A stretch of DNA of 29,911 nucleotides, from NCBI GenBank assembly GCA_964626205.1, contig CAZVED010000011.1, forward strand, positions 1 through 29,911, given 5' to 3'. Below are positions 16,000 through 24,281 of the stretch, in pieces; the first letter of the stretch is position 1, and each line of letters starts with the position of its first letter. Made by a program: the position numbers and the translations under genes. Below the pieces are notes generated by a model. That model saw only the letters and a list, made by a program, of their open reading frames with translations. It was not told the origin of the DNA and searched no databases. Source of the DNA: CAZVED01 sp964626205. Its GTDB lineage: Bacteria; Patescibacteriota; Patescibacteriia; SG8-24.

Positions 16000-17712
16000 C
16001 TACATTTCCTCCGGAGCCCGAATACCCAGAAGCGCGAGACCGTTCTTTAAGGTCGTTTTCAGCGTGCGGACGATAGCGAGACGGCGTGCGCGGTCTTCTG
16101 CTGGCGCGGTGAGCACTGGGACATCGCGGTAGAAGGCGTTGGCGGCCTGAGCAAACTCGAAGAGGTACTGCGCCAACAAGGACGGGCGGCGCTGTGCCGC
16201 GGCATCAGCGACGACCTGTGGAAAATCCGCAGCGACACGGAGGACATCGACCTCCTCCGGAACATCCGTGCCATCCATGACGGACGGCGCATCGCTGCCA
16301 GCCTTCTGAAGGATGCTCGTCATGCGCGCGTGCGCATACTGCACGTAGGGGCCAGTGAACCCTTCGAAGGCAAGAGCTTCATCCATATCGAAAACGATGG
16401 AGCGGTCCACATCCTGCTTAAGCATGCCGAACTTGAGCGCACCTTCGGCGACGATCCATGCCGCTTCCCTGACACGCTCCTCGCTCCAGTCCTCATGGCG
16501 TACCGCGGACTCCTTGGCCGCACGCGCGATCATCTCGTCGCGGAAATCCTCGTACGGAACGATATTGCCTTTGCGCGAGGACATCGCGCCTTCCTTGAGC
16601 GTCACGAACTCATACGACAGATGCGTCATCGCCTGCGTGAATCCGAGACGCTTGAGCGTGGCGAAGAACTGTTTGAAATACAATGACTGGCGCGCGTCGA
16701 CGACGTGGATGCTCTCGTCGATATCACCGAACTCTTCCCGCTTGAGGTACGCCAATGCGAGCTCCTTGGTGGAGTACAACGCTGCACCGTCGCCTTTGAG
16801 CACGAGGAAGACGCCGAGATCTTCCGGGTCCGCGAGGTCGACAATCGTCGCGCCGCGCTCCCCTTCCTTGGCGATGCCCTTGGCACGCAACTCTGCGACA
16901 AGATCTTTGCCCGGTTGCTCGACCTCGGACTCGAAGAACGTGCGGTCGAACTTCACGCCAAGTCCGAAGAAGGCCGCGTTCAGTTCATCAAGGCACCACT
17001 GGCGCGTCACCTCCCAGAGTGACTGCCATTCCGGGTCGCGGGCTTCAAGTTTGCGCTGCACTTCAGCGACCGCTTCCTTGAGCGACTCGTCCTCTTCCAC
17101 GCGCCGCGTTGCCTCGCTGTAGATGGCACCGAGATACTTTCCTTTGTTCTCCGGCAGCACGTCATCCTTGTGGAACGCGCGGTACGCCCAGAGGCATTTC
17201 GCCACGTGCGCGCCGATGTCGCCGATGTACGCGACCGGAATCACGCGCTCCCCCGTCGCGCGCGCGAGGTTCGTGACCGCGAGACCGAGAACGATGTTGC
17301 GCAGGTGGCCGACATGAAATTCCTTATGCGTGTTGAGCGATCCGTACTCGACCATGACCGTTCGCTCAGCGCTTCCCGATGCCAGGAGACCGAATGTTTC
17401 CGGCGCACCAAGCACCTCACGGAGCACGGACTCGGAGAGCATGTGCTTGTCGAGCGTGATGTTGACGTACGGACCAACCGCAGCGACGGAGCCAACGAAT
17501 CCGCCGGTCGCGACCTTCGCTGCGATCTCCTGTGCGATGACCTGCGGAGCCTTCTTCAGCGCCTTGGAGAGCGCGAAACACGGGAACGCGAAATCCCCCA
17601 TCTCCTTCTGCGGGGGTTTCTCGAGCATAGCAGCGTCGCAAGCAGAGCCTTCCGGCAGCGCGGCTTTCAACGCTTCAATGATGTCGTTCTTGGCTTTTTG
17701 GAGGGTGGTCAT
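16000..17712 (-). CDS. argS: Arginyl-tRNA synthetase
   Basis: A class I synthetase that charges tRNA-Arg in the cytosol; 570 residues, normal for the family. It has the N-terminal Add-1 domain (to about residue 100), the HIGH-type motif HVGH at 133-136 (KEFHVGHLRNIVLG), the KMSKS-type loop as MSSRKGN (usual degeneracy in ArgRS), and the C-terminal DALR anticodon-binding domain (from about FTGPYVQYAHARMTSIL), ending LGIRAPEEM. It lies downstream of tyrS across an inverted repeat. No terminator is obvious after it, so some readthrough toward the KAS III gene is possible. Confidence 0.97.
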   Translation of the reverse strand: MTTLQKAKNDIIEALKAALPEGSACDAAMLEKPPQKEMGDFAFPCFALSKALKKAPQVIAQEIAAKVATGGFVGSVAAVGPYVNITLDKHMLSESVLREVLGAPETFGLLASGSAERTVMVEYGSLNTHKEFHVGHLRNIVLGLAVTNLARATGERVIPVAYIGDIGAHVAKCLWAYRAFHKDDVLPENKGKYLGAIYSEATRRVEEDESLKEAVAEVQRKLEARDPEWQSLWEVTRQWCLDELNAAFFGLGVKFDRTFFESEVEQPGKDLVAELRAKGIAKEGERGATIVDLADPEDLGVFLVLKGDGAALYSTKELALAYLKREEFGDIDESIHVVDARQSLYFKQFFATLKRLGFTQAMTHLSYEFVTLKEGAMSSRKGNIVPYEDFRDEMIARAAKESAVRHEDWSEERVREAAWIVAEGALKFGMLKQDVDRSIVFDMDEALAFEGFTGPYVQYAHARMTSILQKAGSDAPSVMDGTDVPEEVDVLRVAADFPQVVADAAAQRRPSLLAQYLFEFAQAANAFYRDVPVLTAPAEDRARRLAIVRTLKTTLKNGLALLGIRAPEEM

Positions 17713-17743
17713 AGGTCTTGTCAGTGCTGAGTCGTTCCTACTC

Positions 17744-17838
17744 TGTCATGGCGAGGGTCGACGTACTTGTCGGACCGCGGCAATCCCGAACATGAACGGG
17801 ATTGCTTCGGGGTCGGGTACGACCCACTCGCAATGACA
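17744..17838. repeat. 95-bp imperfect inverted repeat, TGTCAT...ATGACA type
   Basis: Starts TGTCATGGCGAG and ends CTCGCAATGACA. The arms pair imperfectly along their length around GGCAATCCC and GGGATTGC near the centre. It fills most of the tyrS-argS gap, beginning one base after the tyrS stop. Such long-hairpin intergenic repeats are dispersed in many bacterial genomes; it may stabilise or end the tyrS mRNA. Confidence 0.75.
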
Positions 17839-17839
17839 C

Positions 17840-19042
17840 TCATTTACCGACGATCTGCACGAAGTGCCGCTTGCCTTTCTGGATGAGAATGGGCGTCTTG
17901 CCGATCGTAATCTCTTGATTCGGGTCTTTTACGACGACGCCGTCGACCTTGATTCCGCCACCTTCGATATCACGACGATACTGCGATTTCGAGATAGGTC
18001 CGAAGATATCGATTACCGCGAGAATATCGACGAACTTGTGCTTGCCTGCCTCGAAGCAATCGAGAATCGCGATATCCTCTGGCATCTCCTTCTTCTGGAA
18101 AACATTGATGAAGTGCTGCTCTGCCGCGTCTGCTGCCTTGGCGGAGTGGTACTGCGCGATGATTTCTTTGGCGAGGCGGATCTTGGCATCACGAGGATTC
18201 TTTCCATCGGCGAGCAGTGCCGTGACCTCGTCCTTCGAGACATCTGTCGTAAGATGGAACCAATCGCGGAGCGCGGCGTCGGGGACGGACATCACCTTGC
18301 CGAACATGTCGTCCGGCGTATCCGTGAGGCCCACGTAGTTACCGAGCGACTTGGACATCTTCTTCACACCATCGGTACCCACGAGCAACGGGCCAATGAA
18401 CAGGCAGCTCTGTTCCGGCTTGCCGAGCTTCTTCTGCAGTTCGCGTCCGGCGAGAATATTGAACATCTGATCCGTGCCACCGATCTCCACGTCGGCGTCA
18501 ATCATGACGGAGTCGTACGCCTGCATCATCGGGTAGAGCAGTTCGTGCATGTGCACCTCGACGCCGCCTGCGAGACGCTTGGCGAAATCGTCGCGCTCGA
18601 TCATGCGCGCCACCGTGAACTGCGACGTGAGCTTCAGCACGTCCTGGAACTTCAGCTTGCCGAGCCACTCGCTATTCTTGCGGATCTCGGTCTTCTTGAG
18701 GTTCAGCACCTTTCCGACTTGCGCGACATACGTCTTGGCGTTCGCATCGACTTCCTTCTTCGTGAGCGCGGGACGCGTCTTGGACTTCCCTGACGGATCA
18801 CCGATGAGCGACGTGTAGTCGCCGATGATGAGCACGACCTGGTGGCCGAGATCTTGAAACTCGCGGAGTTTGCGAAGCTGCACGGCGTGGCCAAGGTGAA
18901 GGTCTGGAGCAGTCGGATCCGCACCGAGCTTCACACGAAGCTTCTTGCCGGAAGCGAGGCGTTCCTTGAGGTCGCCGACGACCTGCTCGACGCGGTTACC
19001 GAGAAGCCGTTCGATCTTTTGATTGTCAGTGGAGATGGCCAT
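17840..19042 (-). CDS. tyrS: Tyrosyl-tRNA synthetase
   Basis: A class I synthetase that charges tRNA-Tyr; 400 residues. It has the HIGH-type motif HLGH at 49-52 (DPTAPDLHLGHAVQL), the tyrosine-binding region ending DADVEIGGTDQMFNILAGR, an intact KMSKS at 228-232, and a C-terminal S4 RNA-binding domain (about residues 335-400, ISKSQYRRDIEGGGIKVDG). It is followed at once by the inverted repeat at 17744-17838 and then argS. The start has GGGAGT just upstream. Upstream lies a divergently transcribed small membrane-protein gene. Confidence 0.97.
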   Translation of the reverse strand: MAISTDNQKIERLLGNRVEQVVGDLKERLASGKKLRVKLGADPTAPDLHLGHAVQLRKLREFQDLGHQVVLIIGDYTSLIGDPSGKSKTRPALTKKEVDANAKTYVAQVGKVLNLKKTEIRKNSEWLGKLKFQDVLKLTSQFTVARMIERDDFAKRLAGGVEVHMHELLYPMMQAYDSVMIDADVEIGGTDQMFNILAGRELQKKLGKPEQSCLFIGPLLVGTDGVKKMSKSLGNYVGLTDTPDDMFGKVMSVPDAALRDWFHLTTDVSKDEVTALLADGKNPRDAKIRLAKEIIAQYHSAKAADAAEQHFINVFQKKEMPEDIAILDCFEAGKHKFVDILAVIDIFGPISKSQYRRDIEGGGIKVDGVVVKDPNQEITIGKTPILIQKGKRHFVQIVGK

Positions 19043-19100
19043 ACTCCCGCTACTCTAGCGGATTTGCCGCACAAACGGAAGCCTCCGACCCGAACCATCA

Positions 19101-19129
19101 TTGACGCTGCCCTGTCCCAAGGATACGCT
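19101..19129 (+). promoter_or_regulatory. Promoter of the small plus-strand membrane protein
   Basis: TTGACG (19101-19106), 17 bases, TACGCT (19124-19129; three of six). Predicted start is near 19136, giving a leader of about 24 nt with GGAGG. Confidence 0.45.
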
Positions 19130-19159
19130 GAGCGGACGCTCTTTCGCTCGGAGGCACAC

Positions 19160-19447
19160 ATGCAGGGGTATTCCCCGTTGGTCCTGCTCGCGCTGACCGT
19201 CCTGCCACACCTCATCGGCCTCGTGTGGGCGCTCGTTCGACGTACGGAGCTCGGTCTCATCGTCGCGATTGTCATCCAGCGTATCGGGTTCATTGTGTTC
19301 TTTTCCATGCTCCTCACGGACGTGAACCGGCACTCACCGCAAACCGCGCCATTCACGCTCATGTTCCTCCTCCTTGCGGTCGGCAACACCGCGATGCTCC
19401 TCGAGGTCATGCTCATGAGCGCGGGACTTCGGCGAAAAAAACTCTGA
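19160..19447 (+). CDS. Small three-TM membrane protein
   Basis: A 95-residue protein I do not recognise, on the opposite strand to its neighbours. Three membrane segments are visible at about 4-26 (YSPLVLLALTVLPHLIGLVW), 33-51 (LGLIVAIVIQRIGFIVFFSML) and 64-85 (FTLMFLLLAVGNTAMLLEVM), with a short basic tail (GLRRKKL). The open frame extends upstream into the tyrS gene, but GGAGG five bases before this ATG and a promoter at 19101-19129 fix the start. It ends in a bidirectional terminator shared with valS. Confidence 0.7.
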   Translation: MQGYSPLVLLALTVLPHLIGLVWALVRRTELGLIVAIVIQRIGFIVFFSMLLTDVNRHSPQTAPFTLMFLLLAVGNTAMLLEVMLMSAGLRRKKL

Positions 19448-19457
19448 CATCATCAAA

Positions 19458-19488
19458 ACCGGCCCATTGTACGGAGGCCGGTCTTTTT
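19458..19488. terminator. Bidirectional terminator between the small membrane protein and valS
   Basis: ACCGGCC (19458-19464) pairs with GGCCGGT (19476-19482) across an 11-base loop. CTTTTT follows on the plus strand, and TTT follows the stem on the minus strand, directly after the valS stop at 19490. Confidence 0.85.
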
Positions 19489-19489
19489 A

Positions 19490-22165
19490 TCACCCCAGTT
19501 CCGCCAGCTGCGCGCGAAGTTTCTCTGCTTTCTCTTTGGCGTCCGCGAGCTTGCCGCGCTCAGTCTCCACGACGTGCTCCGGTGCGCGTGCAGTGAAATC
19601 CGCGTTACCGAGCTTGCCTTCCAGCGCCTTGGCGTACTTCTCGACCTCTGCGATTTCCTTGGTGATACGCTCCTTCTCCTTGCCCGCATCGACGAGGCCA
19701 CCCAGCGGGACATACACCTGCACGCCGGCGACGAGCGCGGACGCGGCGTTCTCCGGCTTGGCACCGTCCTTGAGCACCGTGAGCGCCTCCACCTTGGCGA
19801 GCGCCTTCACAACCTCCGCGTTCTCCGCGAGCACTGATTCCTGTTCTGTAGAGATAAGCGTCACCTCGATGCGCTTGCCTGCTTCTACGTTATAGGTGGA
19901 ACGAATGTTGCGGATGGCGGTCACCACTTCGCGCAATACATCGAAACCGTCATGGAATTCCGGCTCTCCGGCACGCACTTCCGGCCACGCGGCAACCATG
20001 AGAAAATCCTTGTCGTTTTTAGCAAACGTCTTGCTGTAGATTTCCTCCGTCACGAACGGCATGAACGGGTGCCAGAGTTTCAATACCGCATCGAGCACGT
20101 AGGAAAGCATGGCGTCCTTGCCGCCTTCCACCTTTGCGATTTCCAAATACCAATCAGCGAGTTCACCCCAGGTGAAGTCGCGCAGTGTCTCGGCCGGGCG
20201 TCCGAGGTTGAGATGCTCGAGGTCAGCCGTCATGGTGCGCGTCACGGCGTCGAGACGATTGAGGATCCAGCGGTCAGCAACAGTCTTGGGTTCCGGGCGA
20301 CCTTCCGGCACACGAAGCTCGCTCACGTTCATGAGCGCGAAACGGGAGATGTTCCAGAGCTTGTTGGTGAAGTTGCGGAAGTAGGCGATCTTCTCGTCGC
20401 TGATGCGGAGGTCGTTGCCCGGCGTGTTGCCTATAGTGAGCGAAAGGCGCACGGCGTCCGTGCCATACTTCGCCGCGACATCCAACGGATCGAGGATGTT
20501 CCCGAGGGACTTGGACATCTTCCTTCCCTGCTCGTCGCGGACGAGACCGTGGAGGTACACCTTCTCGAACGGGATGGTTCCCGTGACGTACGTCGTCATA
20601 AGGATCATGCGCGCGTCCCAGAAGAAGATGATGTCGTAGCCAGTCTCCAAAAGCTGTGTCGGATGGAAACGCTGGAAATCACCCTTCGGGTCCTCGGCGT
20701 TGTCCGGCCAACCGAGCGCAGAGAACGTCCAAGTGCCAGAAGAGAACCAGGTGTCGAGCGCGTCGGGATCCTGGCGAAGGTCGGCACCGCCACAAGTCGG
20801 ACACGACGCCGGAGCGTCGGTCGCGACGATGACGCCGTTGCCGTTCTCGCCGTCGTGGCAGGTGGCGCAGTACCACACCGGAATGCGGTGTCCGAACCAG
20901 ATCTGGCGCGAGATGCACCAATCGTGCAGGTTCTCCATCCAGTTGTCGTATACCTTCTCGAAGCGGTCCGGAATGATGGTGACGCTGCCGGACTTCACGG
21001 CGTCGAGCGACATCTCTTTGAGCGTCTTGCCGCCATGCTTGGCGACCGGCTTGTTTACTGCGACGAACCACTGCTTGGAGGTGAGCGGCTCGATAGCATC
21101 ACCAGAACGATCACAGACCGACAGGTTGTGCACGTAGTTCTCGTCGATGCGCTCCACAAGACCCTTCTCCGTGAGAATCTTCACAATCTCCGCACGGCTT
21201 TCGCGCGCGTTCTTGCCAGCGAAAGAACCCGCAACTGCCGTGAAATCACCTTTCTCGTCGATGATCTGCACGATGGGGAGGCCATGCTGCTGAGCGAGTT
21301 CGAAGTCGTGGAAGTCGTGCGCAGGAGTGATAGTCATCGCACCGGTGCCGAACGACATGTCGATGGTCGGGTCCGCGATGACGTTCGCTTTCACGGTGCC
21401 ATCGATCCATTCCACATCGAACTCTGTGCCAATGAGGTGCTTGTAGCGGTCATCCTCAAGATGCACCACGATGGTCTTATCGAGGAACTTTGTTTCCGGA
21501 CGTGCGGTACCGATGACGACCGGACCGTATTTGAAATAATAGAACGGCGTCTGACGCTGCTCGTACTTCACCTCATCGTCGGCAACGGCGGACTGACAAC
21601 CCGGGCACCAATTCACGATGCGGGTGCCGCGATAAATGAGGCCGTCCTCGTACATGCGCACGAACACCTCGCGCACCACGCGGGAACGCGGCTCGTCGAA
21701 GGTGTAGGCCTCGCGTGACCAGTCGCAGGAAGAACCCATCTTCCGGATCTGCTTGCGGATGGTGCCTTGCGAACCGGCGATGAACTCATTCACGCGCTCG
21801 ACGAACTTCTCCTGACCGAGATCGTGCTTGGTCTTTCCTTCCTTGGCGAGAATCTTCTCCACCTTGGCGTTCGTGGCGAGCGCGGCGTGGTCCGTACCCG
21901 GTACCCACAACGCGGCCTTTCCGCGCATGCGCTGGAAACGCGTGACGAGGTCCTGCAGTGTCATGAACATCGCATGACCGACGTGTAACGTTCCCGTCGC
22001 GTTCGGCGGCGGCATCATGATGGTGTACGTCTCCGTCCGTTCACCGGGAAGATTGTCCGGATTGAAAAGTCCGCTCGCCTCCCAGCGCGCGTAAATACCA
22101 TCCTCAACGGATGCAGGGTCGTAAGCCTTGGGAAGATCGGTTGTTTTGCGCATTTCGTCACTCAT
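19490..22165 (-). CDS. valS: Valyl-tRNA synthetase
   Basis: A class I synthetase that charges tRNA-Val and edits mischarged threonine; 891 residues from the ATG at 22165. HIGH-type motif HVGH at 61-64 (PPPNATGTLHVGHAMFM), the CP1 editing insertion, two cysteine clusters (WCPGCQSAV; CATCHDGE with CPTCGG) that could bind zinc, KMSKS in GRKMSKSLGNILDP, the anticodon-binding helical domain, and the C-terminal coiled-coil arm (from about AGKEKERITKEIAEVEKYAK). The open frame extends ten codons upstream through the -10 box, so MSDEMRK is preferred. The promoter predicts a nearly leaderless mRNA. Both tRNA-Val genes in the window are its substrates. Confidence 0.97.
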   Translation of the reverse strand: MSDEMRKTTDLPKAYDPASVEDGIYARWEASGLFNPDNLPGERTETYTIMMPPPNATGTLHVGHAMFMTLQDLVTRFQRMRGKAALWVPGTDHAALATNAKVEKILAKEGKTKHDLGQEKFVERVNEFIAGSQGTIRKQIRKMGSSCDWSREAYTFDEPRSRVVREVFVRMYEDGLIYRGTRIVNWCPGCQSAVADDEVKYEQRQTPFYYFKYGPVVIGTARPETKFLDKTIVVHLEDDRYKHLIGTEFDVEWIDGTVKANVIADPTIDMSFGTGAMTITPAHDFHDFELAQQHGLPIVQIIDEKGDFTAVAGSFAGKNARESRAEIVKILTEKGLVERIDENYVHNLSVCDRSGDAIEPLTSKQWFVAVNKPVAKHGGKTLKEMSLDAVKSGSVTIIPDRFEKVYDNWMENLHDWCISRQIWFGHRIPVWYCATCHDGENGNGVIVATDAPASCPTCGGADLRQDPDALDTWFSSGTWTFSALGWPDNAEDPKGDFQRFHPTQLLETGYDIIFFWDARMILMTTYVTGTIPFEKVYLHGLVRDEQGRKMSKSLGNILDPLDVAAKYGTDAVRLSLTIGNTPGNDLRISDEKIAYFRNFTNKLWNISRFALMNVSELRVPEGRPEPKTVADRWILNRLDAVTRTMTADLEHLNLGRPAETLRDFTWGELADWYLEIAKVEGGKDAMLSYVLDAVLKLWHPFMPFVTEEIYSKTFAKNDKDFLMVAAWPEVRAGEPEFHDGFDVLREVVTAIRNIRSTYNVEAGKRIEVTLISTEQESVLAENAEVVKALAKVEALTVLKDGAKPENAASALVAGVQVYVPLGGLVDAGKEKERITKEIAEVEKYAKALEGKLGNADFTARAPEHVVETERGKLADAKEKAEKLRAQLAELG

Positions 22166-22175
22166 ATTGAGGTAC

Positions 22176-22203
22176 CTTATAGGAAATAAGGCCATTCGAG
22201 CAA
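22176..22203 (-). promoter_or_regulatory. valS promoter, probably leaderless
   Basis: Minus-strand TTGCTC (22203-22198), 16 bases, TATAAG (22181-22176). The -10 box ends ten bases before the ATG at 22165. Confidence 0.5.
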
Positions 22204-22216
22204 GGTGCCTGAAACG

Positions 22217-22250
22217 AAAAACGCCCCACCCTTTTAAAAGGGTGGGGCGT
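22217..22250 (-). terminator. Intrinsic terminator of the 628-residue unknown gene
   Basis: A perfect 30-bp palindrome (22221-22250), strongly G/C at the base with a TTTTAAAA centre, followed on the minus strand by a T-run (22221-22217). It lies seven bases after the stop at 22258. Confidence 0.9.
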
Positions 22251-22257
22251 TAGTGCA

Positions 22258-24144
22258 CTAAGGCTTACGCACCGTGAACATGTAAGAAGTCTCGGGACGC
22301 CACGAGAGGCCGGGCTCACCATCTTCCTCCCACAACCACGCGCCAGTCGCGTAACGTCCGACGCCGAAAAGGACTGGCTCGCCATCACGACCCGTCAGCG
22401 GTTCCATGGCCACGCGGAACCGATCGCCTATCGGTTGATCCCTCAAGGCGAGACGGAGTACCGGACCGATTTCTGCAGGTGAAAGTTCCAAGCCGAGTTC
22501 CTTGGCACGTTTGCAAACCTCGTCATGACTAGCATGCTTCGTGAAACCAAGGTCGGCAATGGTGAGGCGGACTGTCTCGATTTCATGCATCGCTTTGGAG
22601 ATCGGCATCTTCGCGAGAAGTTCCTTGGTAGAGTCGTTGATACTGAAGCCTTCCTTTGCGAGTTCCTTTTCATACTCCTTCGGGGTCTTTCCGCCGATCT
22701 CGATACTGCGACGTTCAATCTTTCCTTCTGGGAAGGAGGTGAAGAGATGCTCAATAGTGTCGAGAGTGAAGACTCCCGTGAAAAGCGGGCCGACGTACAC
22801 CTTAGTCCCGGGGGTGATGTCCTTTGGGTTCCAAGCGATCTCCCGCGGCTCGCAATCGAAGAGGATAAGCACGTCTTCTTTGGAGTTACGCTTGCTCCGA
22901 ATCTCCTTGACCCGTGGGTCGCAGTCGTACCCGAAGCCCTCGATAGTGCCGTTCAGCTCGTAGAGGAAGACAAGCTCCTCTTTGGTGAGTTTCTGGTTGG
23001 TTTGGGTTTTCTTCTCAATCGCGGTAAGGAGCTTCATGTCCTCAGCTTTCTTCTCGTATTGCTCACCATCGGGAAACTCAGCCATCTTCTTACCAACCAC
23101 GTCCCCGATGAACAGGTCGAGGTTCTGCTTCTCCGCAATGCCGCGGACTTCCGCGATATGGCCACCCTCCATGCGAATGGCGGCACGAGGATTGGCAGGA
23201 TTCCCCTCCTCATCGAGGGAGTAGTACACATGGAAGTCGCCGCCCTTGAGCTGGATTGCGGCAGTGGATTCGCCGCGCGTGCACCAGCCAGTGCGATGTC
23301 CACGAAGGGAATCGACGAGCGCCGTCGGGTCCTCCCCTTGCGCGTACGTCCGCCACTCACCACGGGTCTCTTGAAGTGCCTCTTCGGTGAGGCCGGTGCC
23401 GAGCTCCTCCATAGCGAAGGCATAGAGCTTAGCGAAGTCGGCTGCATCGAGGAGCTTCTGAAACTCGGCCTGCGCCGGTCCTTCGAGGTCCGGCAGCGTG
23501 ACCTGCTCCTTCTTTGCTTTCTTCTCAACGGCATCAAGGACGACGGCGAGCGCTTCCCGATCGATCTCCGGAAACGGTTTCACCGTGCCTTTGGCGCGCT
23601 TCGTGAATGCATGCTTCTCCTTGTCATACTCGCCCATGTCGAGGACGCTCCTTGTCACCCAATACTTGAGCCAGGTGGGATAGGTAGCGTCTGGGGATGC
23701 GAAATAGTCCACCCACTCATCGAGGGAGTCTTCCTGATCTGCAATCACGACCTCAATGTGCTGGTCGCGCTGCTCTTGGGTGATGGCGGCGTCGCCACGG
23801 CCTTGTTCTCTTGCGATACGCTTCTGGAGTTCGAAATAGGACTCTGGCACATCCTCTGGTTTGATAACGTGCTCTTTGTGAAGGATGCGCTTCAGAGCTT
23901 CGATGCCGCGTTCCTTTGTGGGCGCGAACTCTTCGTCAGGACCAAGATCATCCTCGGAGGGGCGCTCAAGAATCTCCTCGAAGCGGGAGAGGTAATTACG
24001 GATACGTTCTTGAGGTTTCTGAGGAACCTTCTCGTTAGTGCGTTTCTCGGTGCGTGAAGCCTGCTCCTCGACCTCCTCAGAGGCATGAAGGCCGTATTTC
24101 TTCTTGAGGAATTCCTCGCCGCCGAAGGATGGTCGTTCACCCAT
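22258..24144 (-). CDS. Large cytosolic protein of unknown function, CPR-type
   Basis: A 628-residue soluble protein, acidic and lysine-rich, with no signal peptide or membrane segment. Visible parts: a charged N-terminal region (1-95); a helical block (about 140-250) with YPTWLKYWVTRSVLDMGEYD and KRAKGTVKPFPEIDREALA; a core with RGHRTGWCTRGESTAA (281-296), FHVYYSLDEEGNPANPRAAI (304-323) and IAEVRGIAEKQN (330-341), where W287-C288 and the GxxTxWC pattern look like an active or binding site; a segment WNPKDITPGTKVYVGPLFTG (438-457) followed by FTSFPEGKI; and a C-terminal module (about 528-628) with LGLELSPAEIGPVLRLALRD and PLTGRDGEPVLFGVGRYATG. From memory, similar proteins and C-terminal modules occur in many CPR genomes without known function. 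Single-gene unit with a strong, probably leaderless promoter and a strong terminator. Confidence 0.8.
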   Translation of the reverse strand: MGERPSFGGEEFLKKKYGLHASEEVEEQASRTEKRTNEKVPQKPQERIRNYLSRFEEILERPSEDDLGPDEEFAPTKERGIEALKRILHKEHVIKPEDVPESYFELQKRIAREQGRGDAAITQEQRDQHIEVVIADQEDSLDEWVDYFASPDATYPTWLKYWVTRSVLDMGEYDKEKHAFTKRAKGTVKPFPEIDREALAVVLDAVEKKAKKEQVTLPDLEGPAQAEFQKLLDAADFAKLYAFAMEELGTGLTEEALQETRGEWRTYAQGEDPTALVDSLRGHRTGWCTRGESTAAIQLKGGDFHVYYSLDEEGNPANPRAAIRMEGGHIAEVRGIAEKQNLDLFIGDVVGKKMAEFPDGEQYEKKAEDMKLLTAIEKKTQTNQKLTKEELVFLYELNGTIEGFGYDCDPRVKEIRSKRNSKEDVLILFDCEPREIAWNPKDITPGTKVYVGPLFTGVFTLDTIEHLFTSFPEGKIERRSIEIGGKTPKEYEKELAKEGFSINDSTKELLAKMPISKAMHEIETVRLTIADLGFTKHASHDEVCKRAKELGLELSPAEIGPVLRLALRDQPIGDRFRVAMEPLTGRDGEPVLFGVGRYATGAWLWEEDGEPGLSWRPETSYMFTVRKP

Positions 24145-24153
24145 AGTTATCTT

Positions 24154-24183
24154 ATTTTAGCACATTTTTTGCCTTAACGTCAA
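24154..24183 (-). promoter_or_regulatory. Promoter of the 628-residue unknown gene, probably leaderless
   Basis: Minus-strand TTGACG (24183-24178), 18 bases, TAAAAT (24159-24154), with TG one base before the -10 (extended). The -10 ends nine bases before the ATG at 24144. Confidence 0.7.
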
Positions 24184-24244
24184 CGTGAATATCGGCCCAG
24201 GTAGGACGCCTTGCCTTGTCACCACCCATGCACAACGACCCTGT

Positions 24245-24273
24245 TTGACACTCCCCTAAAGCGTGGCTAAGGT
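24245..24273 (+). promoter_or_regulatory. Promoter of the DHH-like gene, probably leaderless
   Basis: TTGACA (24245-24250), 17 bases, TAAGGT (24268-24273). The -10 ends eight bases before the ATG at 24282. It is divergent from the promoter at 24154-24183 within a 137-bp gap. Confidence 0.6.
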
Positions 24274-24281
24274 ACCCCCTT

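Noticed and set aside
18842..19159. N-terminal extension of the small plus-strand membrane protein into tyrS
   Set aside because: It is antisense to the tyrS 5' end; a Shine-Dalgarno and promoter support the ATG at 19160.
19952..21718. A 588-codon open frame opposite valS
   Set aside because: Antisense to intact valS motifs; low-complexity composition.
22525..24057. A 510-codon open frame opposite the 628-residue unknown gene
   Set aside because: The minus-strand gene has a promoter, terminator and recognisable CPR-type segments; the plus-strand frame has none of these.
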